From positions 1,759,344-1,823,343 of the forward strand of contig JXTB01000019.1 of assembly GCA_002914805.1 (NCBI GenBank): a DNA stretch of 64,000 nt. The letters are read 5' to 3'. The stretch comes from Parasponia andersonii. Taxonomy: Eukaryota > Streptophyta > Magnoliopsida > Rosales > Cannabaceae. Positions 1 to 10,453 of the stretch are shown here, one piece after another. Within the stretch, counting starts at the first letter, position 1. The number at the start of each line of letters is the position of its first letter. The notes beneath the pieces were generated by a model, which saw only the letters and a list, made by a program, of their open reading frames with translations, was not told where the DNA came from and did no database searches. A program made the translations under genes and the position numbers.

Positions 1-822
1 CAGGATTTCTCCATCATCTGAAGTATTTGCAACATTCCCCTGAGCATTTGATGACTCGGGGTCCTTCCTTCTGGAATCTCCATTCTTCTTGAGTTTTCAA
101 CACTCCCTTTTGACGTGCCCTTTCTTGCCATAGTTATAACACTTGACATTCTTCTTACTTCTTGACTTTGATCTACCATGACTCTGACTCCCACTGGGGC
201 CACGTTCCGTTGATCTCTCTCTCATTGTCAAAGCCTCTACTTACTGTGAACTTGCTAATCTGTCTTCCTTGTTCTTACACCGATTTTCTTCTTCAAGAAT
301 AGCAGCTGTAAGATCGTTAAAAACTAGAGTTGTAGTATTGCTAGTCACATTTATGATGAATTGATCATACGAATCAGGTAAACTCTGAAGTAAGATTTCT
401 GCACATTCATTATCCTCTACTTTATACTCCATTGTTGTGAGCTATGAGAATAAAGTATTGAAGGTGTTGATATGCTCGGTCACCGTTGTTAATTTCGCCA
501 TCCGAAGGGCATAAAGCCTTCTCTTTAAGAAAATTTTGTTGTGAAGCGACTTGGCCTAATACAACTTTGTCAGTGTATCCCATATCTCCTTGTCTGACTT
601 CTTCTCCTCAATGCTCGACAAGACTCCATCTGCTAGTGCCAGATGTAAGTTAGCGACAGTATTACTATCCATCTCATCCCACCTTTTATCATCAGTAATC
701 TCAGCAGATCTTTCCTCAATTGTTGCTAGGCAATTATCTTTTCTCAAGATTACTTTTATCTTTATTTTCCACAAAGAGAAATTATTCCCATTAAATTTCT
801 CAATATCGAATTTTGCCGCCAT
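1..822 (-). pseudogene. copia gag polyprotein, broken (UBN2-type plus zinc knuckle)
   Basis: The frame opens at an ATG at 822 with MAAKFDIEKFNGNNFSLWK, the usual start of copia gag proteins. It runs through the UBN2-type helical region, with KRWDEMDSNT and EIWDTLTKLY visible. An in-frame TAG then interrupts it near 555. The same frame continues with LHNKIFLKRRLYALRM and LLQSLPDSYDQFI, stops again near 241, and continues to a zinc knuckle at about 100-145. In that knuckle (C-Y-N-Y-G-K-K-G-H-V-K-R-E-C) the second cysteine is replaced by tyrosine, and a stop follows directly. Gag would form the retroelement particle and bind its RNA. Two or more stops plus the lost zinc ligand mark this copy as dead. 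Confidence 0.8.
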
Positions 823-865
823 TTTTGTTCACCACGATTTATTCAGTTACCACCGTTTCACTATA

Positions 866-950
866 CATGAATAGTACCGTATATGTGAATAGTACTGTAT
901 ACGTGAACAGTACTGTATATGTGAATAGTGCTGTATACGTGAATAGTACT
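866..950. repeat. 18-bp tandem repeat in the copia leader
   Basis: About five units of roughly 18 bp, GTGAATAGTACTGTATAC with single-base variants, lie between gag and the primer-binding site. Each unit is rich in AGTACT and GTATAC palindromic hexamers. The array is translatable in several frames but sits in the untranslated leader. Confidence 0.85.
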
Positions 951-960
951 CCAACCAATG

Positions 961-972
961 GCTCTGATATCA
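961..972 (-). other. primer-binding site for initiator tRNA-Met
   Basis: On the minus strand this reads TGATATCAGAGC, one base from the standard plant retroelement primer site TGGTATCAGAGC. It lies six bases from the LTR end. It fixes the minus-strand polarity of the element and shows that the adjacent LTR is the 5' one. Confidence 0.85.
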
Positions 973-978
973 TTATTA

Positions 979-1580
979 TGAGATCGGCTTTGCGGAAGAG
1001 AAAATACAGCTAAAATACGAGCTGAGAAAATTTGGGTAAAATGAAATAAATAAGGCACACAAAAGAATTAACGTGGTTCACCCAACTTAAGCTATGTCTA
1101 CGGACAAGACTGTGAAGAATTTCACTATGAATAAGAGATTACAACTCACTTCTCTCTAATACAAGGAGAGAACAAATGAATCTCTCTCTCTTGAAATAGG
1201 AGAAAATACTCTCTCTAAATAATTTAAGAGAAAACGAGTGGGATATTAAGAGGAATTTCTAGGCTTGAATTTTCTCTTTGAAAGGAAGAGGATTTAGAAT
1301 GGGATGCAAAGTGATGAAGCCCTCCGTATTTATAAAACTTAAAAGGTGGTGTGAACACCATCTTTTACTATTGCTATTACGGCTGCTCTTTTCACTATTC
1401 CTATTGCGGCTTTTCTTTTTACTATTCCTATTGCGGCTTCCTTTTTACTATTCCTATTGCGCCTGTCTTTTTACTGTTCCTATTGCGGCTGGTTGGTGAG
1501 CTGCAATTATTGATTTATTCAACATTAAATCCCACAACTCTTTTAGTTATAGTGTTAAGTACCAAAGGGACCCTTTAACA
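979..1580 (-). mobile_element. 5' LTR of the copia element
   Basis: About 602 bp. On the minus strand it begins TGTTAAAGGGTCCC at 1580 and ends GATCTCA at 979, giving TG...CA ends. A TATA-like stretch (TTATAAATACGG on the minus strand, near 1328-1339) lies mid-LTR, where the U3 promoter is expected. Between it and the LTR start is a tandem array (1360-1490). Confidence 0.75.
1360..1490. repeat. ~27-bp tandem repeat in the LTR U3 region
   Basis: Five degenerate units built around TTTTTACTATTCCTATTGCG follow one another. They lie upstream of the TATA-like stretch, in the part of the LTR that normally holds enhancer repeats. Confidence 0.8.
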
Positions 1581-4336
1581 TTGCTTGAAAATTACAGTCT
1601 TCTAATTTCTTAGTCGTGGTAAATTCTCTTCATATCCTTCGTATCTTATGATATCATATTGATCCATGTCTAGAAAGGAAATTTCAAAATCAATTTGTCA
1701 ATTTTTTTGGCCTACGTATTTTGTCTTGTTTTTTTTTTTTTTTTCTACTTGTAACAACGTCCGATCTCTTCGGATAAACTTGAAGGTGATAATTTTGACC
1801 TAATTTCCTTAATCGAAAATAGTACATTTTCTTATTATTTTATTCTTGCATTTTTCTAGCTCTCTGATTCTAAAGAGAGACTTCTATATTGGCTGCAAAT
1901 CTTGCAGTCGCATATGAGAAATAGGAATCATTTTGGTGTTAGTAATTTCAAATTAATGTTGTAGGCCATGAGACTAGGTTTACATGGATGGCCTCACCCT
2001 TATATTTTTCACAAATTATTAAAAGGATATTGTTTCTTGATTAAACGAAGTAATAACATGCAGAAAAAAAATATGAGGGATCTTCCTATTCTAGTTAGTC
2101 TTGTTTTTTTTTTTTTTTTTTTGGCTAGCGTTTACTGTTTGTCTCATGACGACAATTATTTTTGTACTGAATTTTGTTACATCGAAAGATTTGTTAAATT
2201 ACTTAAGAAAAAATGTTAAAAAGAAACCATATAACAAAAGCTTTATTTATAGATGTTCCATGGAGTCGCATGAGTACCCTAGTTAGCAATTTTATGTGCA
2301 ATGCCAATATATACACAAAAATATATACCTAATTTTGCATTATACGGCCAAATTATTATGCTTGTCAAAACTGTGTAAACATACCCTACGTTGGATCGAA
2401 TATATATTTTATACAAATTTGATATATTTTTATACACGTATACCAGATATATTACTTCAACTCTCTAACAATTTTATTTTTCATTCAAATTCAATTTACA
2501 CTTACCTCGGTAGACTAATTATATTTCGATTATATATCATATATTATTGATTTTATTCATATTGAATTATTTAGTGTTTTTTTAATTTGAATTATTTATT
2601 ATTTAATTAATCAATTTTATCCGTGCGTATTAAATTAAAATTTATGAAAAATAAAATTAAAATAATATTGATGCGGTGTATTTTTTAGAAACTTTTGAAG
2701 CTTTAATTGATGTATTTTATACACATATACTTTAAAATTATTCATATTATACATATGCATATTTATATATATATATATACAATTTTTAACGCACAAAAAT
2801 TTTTACGTCAGATTTCACAACAAATTTTCATGAGAAAAAAAAAAATCTAACTATACTCGATCGTCTGTATCTTTTGCTGTTTAATTCAGCTCCTATATTT
2901 TCTAACTATGTGCTTATGTATATTTTATTAGGTATTATTTAGCTTTAAATAACTAGATTATATAATATTTTCCCTTTATTATTGTTTCTAGAACTCGTTA
3001 GATCTTAGTTTCGTTTTAATAAAATTCTCAACCTTTCCATCAAAAAATAACAATAATAAATAAATAAATAAATAAAAGAAATAAGAAATAATTCTCTGTG
3101 GAAAGTTTTCATTGTTTCCTTGTTTAAAAAACTTTTTCTTCAAAACTTTTTCTTCGTTCTTTTTCCTTATATCCAATTTTGTTCTCCATGTTTGAAAATT
3201 TTGTTTCTTCATTCTTTTTCCTTGTGTTTTCATATTAAATTCATACAGAAAGATCCAAAAACATTTTCCCATCTATTTTTGTTTAAATCAGGTTTGTATC
3301 TTTCAAATTGAAGACAGTAATAAAATAAAAATAAAAATAAAAGTAAAAATAAAACAACAACAGCAACAAAAAATATTGAACATAAAACAGTAAAACTAAA
3401 AAGGAAAAACTGATGAACGACATTTAAAAAGAATGAATAGCATTGAACCAAAATGACGACAACACTCAACAGATATATATATATGCCAAGAAAAATAAAA
3501 ACGACAACAAAAATTACAACAATTAAAACAATGATAAAAGGCCGAAAGAGGAAAATACATCAAAGAAGAGGAAACGACAGAAACGAAATAAAGTAGATAG
3601 AAAGGGCAAACACGACCACAAAGCAGAACGACAAAAGAATAGGCTAACGACAAAAAAACAACAATATAATTAATATATTAACGACGACGTACGGAAAACA
3701 AAAATATGTGATTATTACAAGCATAAAGTGATTATAGGCAATTGCAGATATTATTCTTTTGTATTTGAATTTCCTATTATCGTGGGTCAATACCAATCTG
3801 AACCTAGCTAGAATACTGTACAGCCTAGATTAGTTTTCCTGAATATCTTCTTGTATTCGCTATAAATACGTAATCAGAAATTGTAAAGGAAATATATGAG
3901 AGAAATACCATTTCTCTTCAATAATATTCACCCCATTCCAAATTCATCTATTAATCTCTCTGCTCCTTTCCTTCCTTCCATTTCTCTTTCCTACCAAAAA
4001 TATTCCCATTTTCTCAATTAGAGAAAAAAAAATTGTTGGGTCTACTCCAAGAACGTACATAATAAATAAGGTCTAACACTCGAACCACGTTAAATATTAG
4101 TGGTCTTATTATGCATGTCTGTTATAAAGGTCACCTACGTTGGAATTCTATTATAAAGACTCTTATTATAAATTAGTCCTCTGTTCAAGAGCTATTTATA
4201 GGAAACGGTACTTTACATTATTCTCAATCTTGAATGATCAAATTTCTTAAATTAAACACAGAAATTATATATATATATATATATATGAGACAGTTAAGAT
4301 TATAGAAGCAGAATTTATTCATAGATTCGTAGAACG
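1581..4336. other. gene-free AT-rich stretch
   Basis: I see no gene. It holds poly-T and AT-rich low-complexity sequence, a short (TA)n near 2765-2780 and, from 3300 to 3720, an A-rich repeat listed separately. The short open frames here are AT-rich and match no family I recognise. Confidence 0.6.
3300..3720. repeat. A-rich repeat with scattered AACGACA motifs, copy 1
   Basis: The plus strand is dominated by A with regular AACGACA or ACGACAA motifs and little T. It resembles 7860-8300, including a shared tract near its right end (ACGACAAAAGAA followed by GGCTAACGACA here, GGCGAACGACA there). I do not recognise the family. The minus-strand open frames are a by-product of the composition. Confidence 0.5.
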
Positions 4337-4374
4337 TACATATATATAGCCAAATATTTGGCTATATATATGTA
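4337..4374. repeat. perfect 38-bp palindrome
   Basis: Nineteen bases pair with the next nineteen with no spacer and no mismatch; I checked every pair. The core is GCCAAATATTTGGC, flanked by alternating TA. It starts about 12 bases past the stop codon of the defensin-like gene, so it would be in that gene's 3' UTR and could form a long RNA hairpin. Confidence 0.9.
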
Positions 4375-4386
4375 TATGTACATGTC

Positions 4387-5362
4387 TTAAGGACTACAAC
4401 AGCAAATAAGATTTTTAGAAGGTGCTTGTTGCAGGCACTTGCCGCTATTGAATTTTCTTTCGATGCAGTCTGCAAGGCATTGAGTATCCCCAAATTCGTG
4501 TGAGCAAACTATATAGCAAAAAGGGTCGACTGCCGCCTTAACCTCATCTTGCAGACCATCTGCGTACACAACAACAAAATTAAATAAATAAATAACATCA
4601 TCAACTGCGTAAATTTTACTTAATTAATTAAGACATGAACTCCCATGCATATATTTTATATAGATAAGCAATCATCTATTGATTTTATGCCGAGAAATTT
4701 CGTTCACGGATCACCATTATTTATAATAATAATAATGATAATCTGTTGCTAGTGAATGTATACGCTTATTTACAAGAAACATGCTTCATAAATCCCATGT
4801 TAAAAAATCAAAAATCAAAAATTAAAAAAAAATGACCTACATGTAGTCACTTATTATTAACAATTGCGATAATTTAATAAATTGGGTGAGTCTTACTAAA
4901 TTATATAGTTGATAACTATGCCTCGCTAGTAATGAGAATAATAGCATTGCTCTATATACAAAAAATATTATGTTTCGAAAAAAACAAACATATATATATG
5001 CGCATAAAATAACTTGCGGTTGAACATATATATATGTAGTAGAAATATACTCATCGTTTATCGATATACTAATGAATGCATATATGGAAATACTGGGATA
5101 GAACATGGAAAACATACTTTACTAGTCATGAAAGTTTTTAACCCTCGTATACAATTCCATTACATGATCCATATTTCATAATTACGACGCAATCTCACCG
5201 ATAGACCACTAGATTAATTATATATGTAATATTTAACATACGTATGTAAGAAAAAAAAAAATGTATGCGCACATTTATGCAATAAAACTCAAAGATTGTC
5301 ACATGATCAGAGTGTTGTATGACAAAATAATCAGGAATACTTTCAAGCGTTTTTCATCCTAC

Positions 5363-5421
<59 letters not shown>

Positions 5422-5496
5422 ACTAGAGCTAACAAGAGGGGAAACCAAAGCAATGGTAATGAGAGAGAACACGATAAATTTTTGGAGTACTCCCAT
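4387..5496 (-). CDS. defensin-like cysteine-rich secreted peptide, two exons
   Basis: Exon 1 is 5424-5496 and exon 2 is 4387-4559 (minus strand), giving 81 residues. Exon 1 encodes a signal peptide starting MGVLQKFIVFSLITIALV. The donor is A|GTATAA, the acceptor TACGCAG|AT, and the phase-1 join is in frame. Exon 2 holds eight cysteines spaced C-x3-C-x8-C-x3-C-x9-C-x10-CCC. CxxxC (residues 52-56) and CxC (77-79), with GKC (64-66), fit the cysteine-stabilised alpha-beta fold of plant defensin-like (DEFL) peptides. A signal-peptide exon followed by a phase-1 intron is the usual layout of that family. Such peptides are secreted and act in defence or in cell-cell signalling; which applies here cannot be told. 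A TATA box lies 69 bases upstream of the ATG. The gene is intact as read. It could also be a related cysteine-rich peptide class. Confidence 0.75.
5361..5417. repeat. compound (AT)n(AG)n microsatellite inside the DEFL intron
   Basis: A run of about eleven TA dinucleotides is followed by about sixteen GA dinucleotides. On the minus strand the (TC)n part begins about six bases after the exon 1 donor site. Confidence 0.95.
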
Positions 5497-5564
5497 TCTT
5501 CTTTTGTTTCGATCCTTTCCTTTTCACAATGGCTTGGATTTGTGCGTTTAACAGAAAGAACACT

Positions 5565-5572
5565 TATTTATA
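5565..5572 (-). promoter_or_regulatory. TATA box of the defensin-like gene
   Basis: The minus strand reads CCTATAAATAAG, a good plant TATA box, 69 bases upstream of the chosen ATG. A start site about 30 bases downstream would leave a 5' UTR of roughly 40 bases. This supports exon 1 as the true first exon. Confidence 0.65.
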
Positions 5573-5854
5573 GGTGATAAATAGAAGAAACAACCATTTT
5601 CAATTTCTGAATTCAAAATTTGAACAATATTCTCTTTACAATATCAATAATTAATCACTCATAAAATATTATAATGTAACCATCATCAATTCTGTGATCA
5701 TATCTATGACCGATTATCTGATTTTATAAATCCTAAATAGTTAACTGATTTACTGATTCTCGAATTTATGAGGTGTGACTCATTTTCCTTGATAGGTTGT
5801 ACCTTACAACTAAAAATTGGAGCCTTTGATCTCATTATAGTACGAGCAAATTGC

Positions 5855-6330
5855 AAAAAAACACTCCCAAGTATACACACTTTCTGCAAAATTGACCTCG
5901 TGTTTTTTACTGTGTAAAAAATTACCTCCACATTTGGAATTGCAAAAAATATGTACTCTCCGGCCAATTTTTTTTGCCAATTTTAGCTCTATAATGACAA
6001 ATTTAGCCTTGATTAAATAGTTTTAAAATAGCATGGAATGGTTTATCTTTGTTGCCAGTCATAAAAATAAAGGTGCTGCAAATCCTCGTCAGTCAAAGAA
6101 GATGACTTTTCTCCTTCTAAGCAGTGAGGAATTACTAAGAGGAAAAACCATAACAAATCTCACAGTATTAAGCCAAATTGTAAAGTAAGATTTCAAATTA
6201 ACATAACACTACTATAAAATTGGTATATAAGGTACACATTTGGAAATTTCAAATGTGAGTATTTTTTTTTTGTGAAGTTAAAAAGCACGGGGTCAATTTT
6301 TCAGAAAATGCATACTTGGGGTTTTTTTTT
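5855..6330. mobile_element. foldback (inverted-repeat) element, ~475 bp
   Basis: The arms 5855-5950 and 6236-6330 are imperfect inverted copies. Left reads CCCAAGTATACACACTTTCT; the reverse complement of the right reads CCCCAAGTATGCATTTTCTG, and both continue through AAAATTGACC(T/C)CGTG. There is no coding sequence between them. This fits a non-autonomous DNA transposon. I could not find a convincing target-site duplication. Confidence 0.6.
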
Positions 6331-7859
6331 TCATTTTATTTATTGACATTGACTTAAAAATGTCACAATAATTAAATTTAGTGGCATTTGTTGAAAAATG
6401 TCATTAATTCATAATATTATTATGCTATATTAAATATATATTTTTAAAAATTTAGATTTAGAAGCATTTTTAAAATGACACTAAAATCTATCTTTATTAA
6501 CATTTTTCAAATCTCAATTAAGTCATTGATTTAGTAGCATTTTAGAAATGCAACCAAAAGATTGACCTTATTATTGTAATAATGATCATCTAGTTAAATG
6601 TGAGAGCTTGACCTTATAATTCAAAAGTATAATCAAGTCAGCAAATTACAGATACAACTTTCTCATTCTTTTCCTTTCTTTTCTTTTTACAGGTACAAAA
6701 TTACAGATACAACTTCTTCAGGCCTATACTTTGATGTCGGTTCCCGTCCCCTAAAGCTTCCTATTTGAAACTTGATGCAGTGATTAGAGTCTTCTAGTGG
6801 GGATTTTCTTAAAGAACTGGGAGGGTTGGGCTTTCGGAGAATGCATCTAGTGAATCAGGTGTTTTTTAGCAAAGTGGGAGTGGAAATTGTTAAACTAAAA
6901 AGAAATCGCTGTGGGTTGATCTTGTCCAATCGAAATACCTGAGAGGGAATGATTTTGAAGAGTAGGGAAGAACTCCTTAAGATAGGTGCATGTAGTCGAA
7001 TAGGACAAGGTGGGGGTTTCGACCAATGCAGCGGGATCCAAGTTTACAATCCCAACAGGTCCTACTGGAGGACTTGGAACCGTCCGCTGCTGGATCTGTT
7101 TATTCGATGGCATCACGGTTAGATCTGTGCTAAAAGATTTCCTTTACCAAACGCCCATGCAAGCCATGTTAACCCGGGGCTGTGGACTCCGGTTCATTCA
7201 CACTACGCGTATTCTTTGTTTTTCATTGTGTCATTAATTTGTATTTGTATACTTTGTGCCAAATCCTTGATGTTTGATTCCCTTATGAAGTCAATCTCTT
7301 CACTCTATTCACACTTGCGTATTCGTCTATGTACTCTTCAATCAATGCAAAAAGGCCGTCTCATATTTTCCGAATCACAATACATGCATATTTGCATGGC
7401 GTCCGTCTCATCCAAACTTGGGTTGGTTTTACATAAAAGGAAGACAATCACACTGGAGATGTCCTGTTTCGCATATAGAGGTTTGAAACAGAGTCTGGAT
7501 CATTCCTCTTCATTTCAGAATCACAGAGTTTGTTTTACATAGTCTAATCTCGTATAAATTTTGCCAAAAGAATTTGGAACTGTTGACGACCAGCAACTAG
7601 CTTGAATTCTTGTTGGCCTGAAAAGCTACAAAGCTGTACATTTCAGGAAGTCCACGAGGAAGATGACCATAACATTACCACATAAAGACAGCACTCAACT
7701 GGTATAGTTATGGCAGCTTTTTCTAAAAGAATAGAGTGTCTCTACTTAGTCCCAAAGACGCAGAAATGTCACCATTAGAAAAGTAGCCAAAGATTCGGCT
7801 CATAGTGTATAGAAGAGGGATGAAACTCCATTCAGTTAATTTTATTTTCTTATTACATT
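6331..7859. other. gene-free stretch with degenerate repeats
   Basis: At 6340-6570 there are several short inverted motifs of the type AAAAATGTCAC and GTGGCATTT, like subterminal repeats of CACTA-type elements. At 6900-7240 the base composition is less AT-rich, and a minus-strand open frame with a proline-rich start (QQRTVPSPPVGPVG) is present. I do not recognise it, and it has no splice-compatible partners that I could find. At 7560-7820 the sequence also looks like decayed coding DNA, without an open frame. Confidence 0.4.
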
Positions 7860-8300
7860 AGTTTTATTTACCAACATAAAAAAAATAAGAATAAAAAAAT
7901 TAGGAAGGAAAAAAGAAAAACAAGCTAACGAACAAAGAAAAAAATTCCTAAGCAGGAAAATATATATACATATAATGAAACGCCAAAATGAAATATAACA
8001 TGCACATAAAGGTTATAATGCTTAATTAATATAGGATATAACAAATATAAAACATTCCCTTTTACATACCACATACAATTATAATGAAATATACTAATAA
8101 CCATAATAGAACGACAGAAGGGAAAAACAACAAACGACATTAACAAGAGGGAACGACATAAACTAACCAAAGATAGAAACGTCAAACGACAACAAAACAA
8201 GAAGACAAAAGAACAGGCGAACGACACTAAAAGGCGCACAACATATGACCGAATAATTAAGGTATTAAACATTACGGAAAACATTAACGAAAATGTTAAG
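7860..8300. repeat. A-rich repeat with scattered AACGACA motifs, copy 2
   Basis: Same composition and motifs as 3300-3720 and in the same orientation. It includes AACGACAG, AAACGACATT, GGAACGACAT and GGCGAACGACA, and ends with TTACGGAAAACATTAACG, where copy 1 has GTACGGAAAACAAAAA. Confidence 0.5.
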
Positions 8301-9349
8301 AATCATCCCAAATTCTCCAAAAAATAAAAACAGAGGAGGAACCATCAGAAACCAAAATTAATCCCCAGAAGCTAGAAAAGCTGTACGGTCCGCATCATGG
8401 TAAGGTCTATACAAGACCCCATCACTTGGTTCCTTTCTTATTTTCCAAATATAATCCAGGTGAAAAAAATCTAATTCACTGTAACAGATCTTCTAAAGCT
8501 AAATTAGACAAAAAGAAAGCAAAATTTTATATTTATATAAATATTATAAAATTAATAAAAAGAAGAAGAACAAGAGAAAGGGCCTCAGAAAAATATGGGT
8601 AATAGGAGGTTATCAGCACAGAATTAAATCAGAGTGGTGCATGACATTCTCAATCTCTCATCACTGCCCTTACAAACACAATGTGTATATAATTCACCTA
8701 TATATATATATATATATAGATATATATATATATATCGAAGCTATTACATAGTTTTAAAAAAAAAAAAAAGGAAAGAAATGTAAATCCCAATAAATAAATG
8801 GAAAATAATATGACGAAGGGAAAGAAAAAACCAGAGAGGAGGCGCTGAGAACGAGATCCATGATCAGGGCTTGGGGGATCTGGTTGAAGCCGATCTTCTA
8901 TATATAAAGAAAGTGACAAAGCTAGGGCACCTAATACAAAACAAAAACCCTACTTTAAAAGCCATCTTTGCCTATAGTTTTGGGCCTTGATTCTTCAGGT
9001 TCGGCCTGCTTAATGTATACCACTTTCTTCTTAAAAATTAGATATGGGCTACCTTTTATACTATGTTTGGTAGAAACTTGAGAGGAAAGAAAATAGGAGA
9101 GAACAAAAAACAAAATAGAAGAGAGAAGAAATATATAAGATGTACAAGAAAGTAATTTTTTTTATCTATAGAAAATTTGGTATGCAGTGATAATTTAGTA
9201 ATTCAATTTTCTCATTAACCATATCTCAAAAGAAAAAAAAAATAAAGAAACTCTCAACTCTCATTAATCAATACAATTGTTTTCCTCCTTATTCTCTCCA
9301 ATTTAGGGATGTAATATTTGTTAAGCTCTAACCAAATCTTTTCAAGAAA
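8301..9349. other. gene-free AT-rich stretch
   Basis: I see no gene. There is an interrupted (TA)n microsatellite at 8697-8735 and long A runs nearby. Short open frames overlapping the microsatellite are artefacts. Confidence 0.6.
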
Positions 9350-9657
9350 AATTGATTTTATGTGGTAAAATTTAAAAAAATAAAAATTCAAGATAGTTTA
9401 ATTTTTTAAAAAAAGATTCTAGATTTATTTAGACAAATACTAATTTGAAATTTTTATTTAAAAAAGGAACATTTTTTAATCACTTTAGGTGGAGTAGTTG
9501 AGATAATCAATCAGCTTACATCTTCAAAACTTGAATTTATCAAATATATTTGAAGTAACAGGGCGAATTATCAGTCAAGTTACTTAAGGTAACTAATTTA
9601 ATCCTTTTTAAATAAATTAGGCCATCCATGATTTTTTAAAATTTTTTATTTTGGGCC
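9350..9657 (+). mobile_element. short non-autonomous element, family with phased GTTAC motifs, member a
   Basis: It begins TTGATTTTATGTGGTAAAAT and ends TTATTTTGGGCC, the same ends as member b (10083-10453) and, in reverse, member c (62770-63155). The centre holds TAGTTGAGATAATCAATCAG and AAGTTACTTAAGGTAAC, a degraded form of the phased GTTAC/GTAAC array. It has no coding capacity. Confidence 0.55.
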
Positions 9658-10082
9658 TTTTTGTTTTTTCGTAAGAACCCAATATTTTGAGAAATTGACC
9701 TAAATACTACTAATTGAGAACAAAAATGACTATTTAGTTATCTTTTTCAAATTAACATTTTTAGTAGTATCACAAATTATACGACGAAGGGTCACATAAT
9801 TTGTAACTATAAAATTATGACTTTTTTAAGACTAATCAATAGTCACAAATTGTGTGATCCTCCATCACACAAGGTCATAAAACACTAAAACACTACTAGA
9901 AAAGTCATTTTTCAAATCACTATTAAAAAAATTATTTTAATCAAAATTACTACTATTTATTTCAATTTTTCCAATATTTTCCACCCATTTTTCTCTAACT
10001 TTTTCTTTTCTTCCCTACAAATAACAAAAAAAAAAAAAATTCATTTTCTCTTCACGTTTTTCTCCTACCTTTTGTTTATGGA
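9658..10082. other. gene-free stretch with a CACTA-like end
   Basis: At 9891 the sequence CACTACTAGAAAA resembles the terminal repeat of CACTA (En/Spm) transposons. The region just left of it (9760-9890) holds two small hairpins, ACAAATTAT...ATAATTTGT and TGTGTGATCC...ATCACACA. No opposite terminus was found, so this is at most a fragment. Confidence 0.4.
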
Positions 10083-10453
10083 AAATTTGATTTTATATGG
10101 TAAAATTTCAAAAAAAAAATGAAAAATCTTGGATTTTAAACTTTTTGTTAAAAATTTTAAATTTATTCAGAAAAATATTATTTTTAAAAATATTTACAAA
10201 ACTACCTTTTATGTATTGATAAGGTACTTGAGACAACCAATCAAGTTACTTGAGATAATGAGTCTGGTTACTCAAATAGTCTGATTGAGTGTCTTGAGTA
10301 CAATTGAAAAGTACAAATTTTAAAGAAAAAGTAGTATTTTTCTATAAAATTTTGAAAGTGTTATTTTTCTGAATAAACTTTTAAAAATATATATTTCTAA
10401 AAATAAACCTTAATTTCTCAAAAATTTAGCCCATCCGGTTTATACTTTGGGCC
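10083..10453 (+). mobile_element. short non-autonomous element, family with phased GTTAC motifs, member b
   Basis: It begins AAATTTGATTTTATATGGTA and ends with ATCCGG, then TTTGGGCC. Its centre (about 10226-10305) carries GTACTTGAG, GTTACTTGAG, GTTACTCAAA and GTGTCTTGAG starting about 22 bp apart. Flanking tracts of the type TTTAGAAAAATA(C/T)(C/T)A are shared with member c. It has no coding capacity. Confidence 0.6.

Larger units (their letters stand above)
1..1580 (-). mobile_element. 5' part of a Ty1/copia LTR retrotransposon
   Basis: Read on the minus strand the order is LTR (979-1580), primer-binding site (961-972), leader with short tandem repeats (about 866-950) and gag (about 830 down to 1). 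The rest of the element (protease, integrase, reverse transcriptase, 3' LTR) lies beyond the left edge, so the target-site duplication cannot be checked. The gag-type product, the initiator-Met primer site and the TG...CA LTR ends together support copia. The gag frame is broken, so this copy is not autonomous. Confidence 0.85.

Noticed and set aside
3230..3653. Two minus-strand open frames rich in Phe, Val, Tyr and Ser
   Set aside because: They arise from the A-rich AACGACA repeat read in reverse, with no start context, domain or splice structure.
6895..7237. Overlapping open frames on both strands in a less AT-rich patch
   Set aside because: The minus frame (QQRTVPSPPVGPVG) looks protein-like, but I recognise no family and find no flanking exons, so I did not call a gene.
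7925..8284. 119-codon minus-strand open frame
   Set aside because: It lies wholly within the second A-rich repeat copy and resembles the frames from the first copy only by composition.
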